NCBI GenBank assembly: GCA_963731125.1
Contig: CAVSVP010000018.1
Location: 1-8,852 of the forward strand
Direction of reading: 5' to 3'
DNA length: 8,852 nt
Origin: CAVSVP01 sp963731125
GTDB lineage: Bacteria > Pseudomonadota > Gammaproteobacteria > Competibacterales > Competibacteraceae
Under the pieces are notes generated by a model. It was not told where the DNA came from, did no database searches, and saw nothing but the letters and a program-made list of their open reading frames with translations. The position numbers were made by a program, and so were the translations under genes. Positions 6,332 through 8,852 of this stretch are shown here, piece by piece (the stretch's first letter is position 1; every line of letters starts with the position of its first letter).

Positions 6332-6847
6332 GTGTCCGGCCAAGGGCACATAAGTCCAGTCGGTGAAAGTCCGACCGAGGCTAACAGACTCAAGCCTCGT
6401 AGCTTGGGAGGCGCCGTGGCGCGAAAGCAAGACGGTGAAGCCCTCCGACAAGGTACACCGTGGGTGTACCGCAACGCATCAGGTGGTAACGTGCAGTGAA
6501 CGTAGCAGTAGCCTCGTTACCCGAACTCCGGTGGCTGAGACGGTCGATCACGGGCGAAAGCAGCAAGGGCCGACCGAAATGAGTCTGCTACGGCGGTCCT
6601 CACCGGCGGGGTATCAGCGACGACAGGATGCGAAGGATAACCGGTCAACCGGAGAAGCCCTCGGTACCCGGCGGAGAAAGCCCGTCGAGGAGCCCACCCC
6701 TATAACCGTGAGTGGGAAAGGGGGTGGCAGGTACCAGGGTGGCGGATCGGGTCGTAGTACTGCGGAGCGGCGTGCAACACAACACGCCGGGAGGGAAGGG
6801 CCCGGACCGGTAGGTATGACGTACGTTCAAGGTGAGGTAGAGGTGAG
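6332..6847 (+). ncRNA. group II intron ribozyme RNA, domains I-III region
   Basis: Dense stem-loops without coding character: GUGUCC (6332-6337) with GGGCAC (6344-6349); GTCGG/CCGAC around 6359-6375; GCCTC/GAGGC around 6394-6412; an 8-bp perfect stem GGTACACC/GGTGTACC at 6452-6470 with a 3-nt loop; and a CCACCCC/GGGGGTGG pairing near 6695-6727. GCCGAC at 6569-6574 is exactly complementary to the last six bases of the 5' exon (GTCGGC, 6326-6331) and lies about 240 nt into the intron, where EBS1 is usually found. Domain borders were not resolved by eye. Confidence 0.65.
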
Positions 6848-7659
6848 ATGACAAAGGCACCTATTGGGCTACAGGAACTGCGACGGCGGCTATACCGAAA
6901 GGCGAAGTCTGAGGAAACGTATCGTTTCTGGGGAATTTTCGTCCAGGTGGCGAAGATCGAAACGTTAGCAGAAGCGTACCGCATCGCCAAACGCAATGCT
7001 GGTGCACCGGGGATCGATGGCCAGACGTTTGCGGACATCGAGGCGGCGGGGCTGGGATTGTTTCTGGCCACGTTGCGGGACGAACTGCTTACCGGCAGCT
7101 ACCAACCCCAGGCGAACCGCCCGGTGGAAGTTCTCAAGGAGAACGGCAAAGTCCGTGTGCTACAGATACCTTGCATTCGCGATCGCGTCGTGCAGGGGGC
7201 GCTGAAGCTGATTCTCGAAGCGATTGTCGAGGCGGACTTTTGCCCAAACTCCTACGGCTTTCGACCGAAGCGGTCACCGCATCGCGCGCTGGCAGAGGTC
7301 AGGCGTAGTGTGTTGCGGCGCAGGTCCATGGTGATTGATGTGGATCGGTCGAACTATTTTGACACGATCTGCCACTCGGTGCTACTGGACAAAATCGCGC
7401 AACGCGTCCAGGACCCCCAGGTGCTACACCTGGTTAAGCAGATTATCAAAGTCGGCGGCCACGTCGGCGTTGCCCAAGGCGGGCCGTTCAGCCCGTTGGC
7501 GGCGAATATCTACTTAAATGAGGTTGACTGGGACTTTGACGCGATCCGCTGCAAAACAGCTCGAGACGACTATGAGGCGGTGAACTACCATCGGTTCGCC
7601 GACGACATTGTGATCACGGTCAGTGGCCACCATAGCAAGCGCGGCTGGGCCGAGCGTAG
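6332..7659 (+). mobile_element. group II intron, 5' part (domains I-III plus ORF), interrupted by ISAs1-type element
   Basis: The 5' boundary is placed at GTGTC (6332), close to the group II consensus GUGYG, exactly where transposase homology stops. About 516 nt of structured RNA sequence precede a reverse-transcriptase gene, as expected for an ORF in domain IV. The 3' part, including domains V and VI, is missing because an insertion sequence begins at about 7660. Its continuation would be right of the window. It lies on the same strand as the transposase gene, so splicing from that transcript would be possible if the intron were whole. Confidence 0.75.
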
Positions 7660-7684
7660 GGCAATCGCGCTATATAGCCCTTGA
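6848..7684 (+). pseudogene. group II intron reverse transcriptase/maturase, N-terminal 270 residues
   Basis: Retroelement RT blocks are seen in order: GAPGIDGQTF near residue 55, KVRVLQIPCIRDRVVQGAL, SYGFRPKRSPHRAL, first catalytic Asp region MVIDVDRSNYFDTI (Asp164/Asp166), GGPFSPLAANIYLNEVD, and the catalytic FADD at 250-253 (a variant of YADD). Homology ends at residue 270 (SKRGWAER); the last eight codons come from the left end of the inserted IS. The RT thumb, maturase domain X and DNA-binding parts are absent, so the product would not be a functional maturase. Intact members of the family run to roughly 400 or more residues. The ATG at 6848 follows AGGTAGAGGTGAG, a good ribosome site. 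The family call is firm. Confidence 0.88.
7660..7673 (+). repeat. left terminal inverted repeat of ISAs1-type element
   Basis: GGCAATCGCGCTAT, identical to the reverse complement of 8839-8852. After 14 bases the two ends diverge (ATAGCCC on the left against GTGAGTT on the right). Confidence 0.9.
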
Positions 7685-7735
7685 CAGAGGATGCAGGTAA
7701 TGTTAGGAGGCATCCTGACGTTGAGGAGATAACCG
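7681..7735 (+). promoter_or_regulatory. leader of the ISAs1 transposase with -35-like box, stem-loop and ribosome site
   Basis: TTGACA at 7681-7686 matches the sigma70 -35 consensus, but no good -10 follows at 16-18 bp (TTAGGA at 7703-7708 is poor), so the promoter is weak or incomplete. AGGATGC (7688-7694) and GCATCCT (7710-7716) can form a 7-bp stem with a 15-nt loop. GAGGAG at 7723-7728, seven bases before the ATG, is a strong ribosome site. Confidence 0.35.
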
Positions 7736-8842
7736 ATGCTGCCTGATCCCCGCCCCTATTTTGCCGAGCTGCCTGACCCCCGCCGGGAAATCCGAAACAA
7801 GCTACACAAATTGACTGACATTCTCATGATTGTGTTTTGTGCCGTGCTCAGTGGGATTGAAGACTGGGTGGGAATGGAAGAATTTGGGAAGCAAAAAGAG
7901 GACTGGTTGCGAGAGTTCTTGGAACTGCCGAATGGCATTCCGTCGCATGATACGCTCAGTGACGTATTGGGGCGCCTGGCACCGGGGGCGTTTACGGAGG
8001 CGTTGTTGCGGTGGGTGGAGGTTGCTATACCGAGTTTAGCGGGGGAACCGGTGTGTCTGGATGGTAAGCGCCTGCGGGGTAGCCGGGTGGGGGATCAAGC
8101 CGTTCACCTGGTGAGTGCCTACGCGGCGAAAGCCCGCCTAGTCCTCACGCCGCAGGCGGTGGCAGACAAAACCAATGAAATCACGGCGATGCCAGAGCTA
8201 CTGTCACTGCTGGACGTGCGAGGCGCGGGGGTCACGATCGATGCGATGGGCTGTCAGAAAGCCATTGCCCGGGAGGTGGTCGACGCTGGCGCGGATTACA
8301 TCCTGGCCCTGAAAGATAACCACCCGAGTCTGCATGACGACGTGCGCTTATGGTTGGATACGGAAATTACTCAGGACCGATTACCCCAGCAGGAGACGGT
8401 AGACAAAGACCATGGTCGAATTGAAATCCGCCGCTACGCCCTGAGTGACGAGATTGCCTGGCTGGAGCAACCACCCGAGTGGGCCGGACTGCAAGCGGTC
8501 GGTCGACTCAAAGCGACTCGGATCATCGGCGATACAACGACGACCGAACACCGCTATTACCTATGCTCACTGACCGCTCCGGCGTGCTTTGCCGACGCCG
8601 TGCGCCGCCACTGGGATACCGAGAATGGCCAGCATTGGGTACTGGACGTGCAGTTCGGCGAAGATGCCAACCGGGCACACCAACCTCACTCGGCTGAAAA
8701 CCTCGCTCTGATCCGGCGGATGGCGCTCAATGTGATACGCCACAACGGCTCCTCCCAGGATAGCCTGCGACGTCGTAAGCTGCGCGCTTCACTGAACGAC
8801 GAGTACCGTAACCAACTCATCTTCGGGCCGAAACTCACATAG
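7736..8842 (+). CDS. ISAs1-family transposase, full length
   Basis: 368 residues, the usual length for the family. It opens with the typical N-terminal domain (YFAELPDPRREIRNKLHKLT followed by DILMIVFCAVLSG and SHDTLSDVLGRL). The DDE core is visible: VCLDGKRLRGS (first Asp), VTIDAMGCQKAIA (second Asp), and HWDTENGQHWVLDVQFGEDA, the family's C-terminal signature carrying the Glu, here TEN where IEN is common. ADYILALKDNHPSLHDDV is another conserved family block. The start ATG 7736 has GAGGAG seven bases upstream. The stop lies 10 bases from the end of the right inverted repeat, as in intact copies. Nothing is missing, so this copy is probably active or recently was, and it explains the interruption of the RT gene. 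Confidence 0.95.
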   Translation: MLPDPRPYFAELPDPRREIRNKLHKLTDILMIVFCAVLSGIEDWVGMEEFGKQKEDWLREFLELPNGIPSHDTLSDVLGRLAPGAFTEALLRWVEVAIPSLAGEPVCLDGKRLRGSRVGDQAVHLVSAYAAKARLVLTPQAVADKTNEITAMPELLSLLDVRGAGVTIDAMGCQKAIAREVVDAGADYILALKDNHPSLHDDVRLWLDTEITQDRLPQQETVDKDHGRIEIRRYALSDEIAWLEQPPEWAGLQAVGRLKATRIIGDTTTTEHRYYLCSLTAPACFADAVRRHWDTENGQHWVLDVQFGEDANRAHQPHSAENLALIRRMALNVIRHNGSSQDSLRRRKLRASLNDEYRNQLIFGPKLT

Positions 8843-8852
8843 CGCGATTGCC
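8839..8852 (-). repeat. right terminal inverted repeat of ISAs1-type element
   Basis: ATAGCGCGATTGCC, the exact complement of 7660-7673; overlaps the last codons of the transposase gene and ends at the last base of the window. Confidence 0.9.

Larger units (their letters stand above)
7660..8852 (+). mobile_element. ISAs1-family insertion sequence, complete or one base short
   Basis: A full transposase gene lies between 14-bp perfect terminal inverted repeats: GGCAATCGCGCTAT at 7660-7673 and its complement at 8839-8852. The base before the left repeat is G (GGGCAATC), so the true ends may lie one base further out, and the right end coincides with the last base of the window. It sits inside the intron RT gene. 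The direct target duplication expected for this family (about 8-10 bp, which would repeat the bases just before 7660) cannot be tested because the right flank is not in the window. Confidence 0.88.

Noticed and set aside
5942..6451. 169-codon open frame on the minus strand
   Set aside because: Antisense to the IS4-type transposase and running across the intron junction; a shadow frame with no recognisable domain.
6363..6851. 162-codon open frame on the plus strand
   Set aside because: Lies wholly in the structured group II intron RNA; composition is low in hydrophobics and rich in Gly/Arg/Thr with no domain pattern, and it ends just past the RT start. Open by chance in G+C-rich RNA sequence.
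1..8852. CRISPR array, tRNA or rRNA genes
   Set aside because: No spaced repeats of CRISPR type and no tRNA cloverleaf or rRNA sequence was recognised on reading either strand.

Overview
The window reads as a chromosomal stretch of a proteobacterium, most likely a gammaproteobacterium. This rests on the character of the proteins (PepSY / cytochrome b561 / OmpR-type two-component module, DUF1538 membrane-protein pair with a PII-like protein); no rRNA or other taxonomic marker is present. It splits into a resident part (about 1-5267) and a pile of mobile DNA (about 5268-8852).

Minus strand, 2705 down to 1: a five-gene operon, small secreted PepSY protein -> four-helix cytochrome b561 -> second secreted PepSY protein -> OmpR-family response regulator -> sensor histidine kinase (cut by the window edge). 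The first three genes are intact. The regulator and kinase are recognisable along their whole visible length but carry many one-base deletions and one early in-frame stop. A 19-bp tandem duplication sits exactly at the junction between the second PepSY gene and the regulator and breaks what was a TAATG start/stop overlap.

Plus strand, about 2877-5267: a compact, fully intact four-gene operon: two paralogous DUF1538 integral membrane proteins (coupled by a TAATG overlap), a PII-like trimeric-type signalling protein with a short T-loop, and a two-CBS-domain protein (ATGA overlap). The layout suggests a two-subunit transporter or channel gated by two cytosolic nucleotide sensors. This is the best candidate for a poorly described system. 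The intergenic region between the two divergent operons holds a CTTAAT-N5-CTTAAC direct repeat like the binding site of PmrA-type OmpR regulators, which could tie the two operons together.

Plus strand, about 5268-8852: three mobile elements inside one another. An IS4-type transposase gene is interrupted just before its catalytic Glu motif by a group II intron. The intron's reverse transcriptase gene is in turn interrupted, just after its FADD catalytic motif, by a complete ISAs1-family insertion sequence. The 14-bp right inverted repeat of that IS ends on the last base of the window. The rest of the intron (domain IV remainder, V, VI) and the 3' part of the IS4 element would lie beyond the window.
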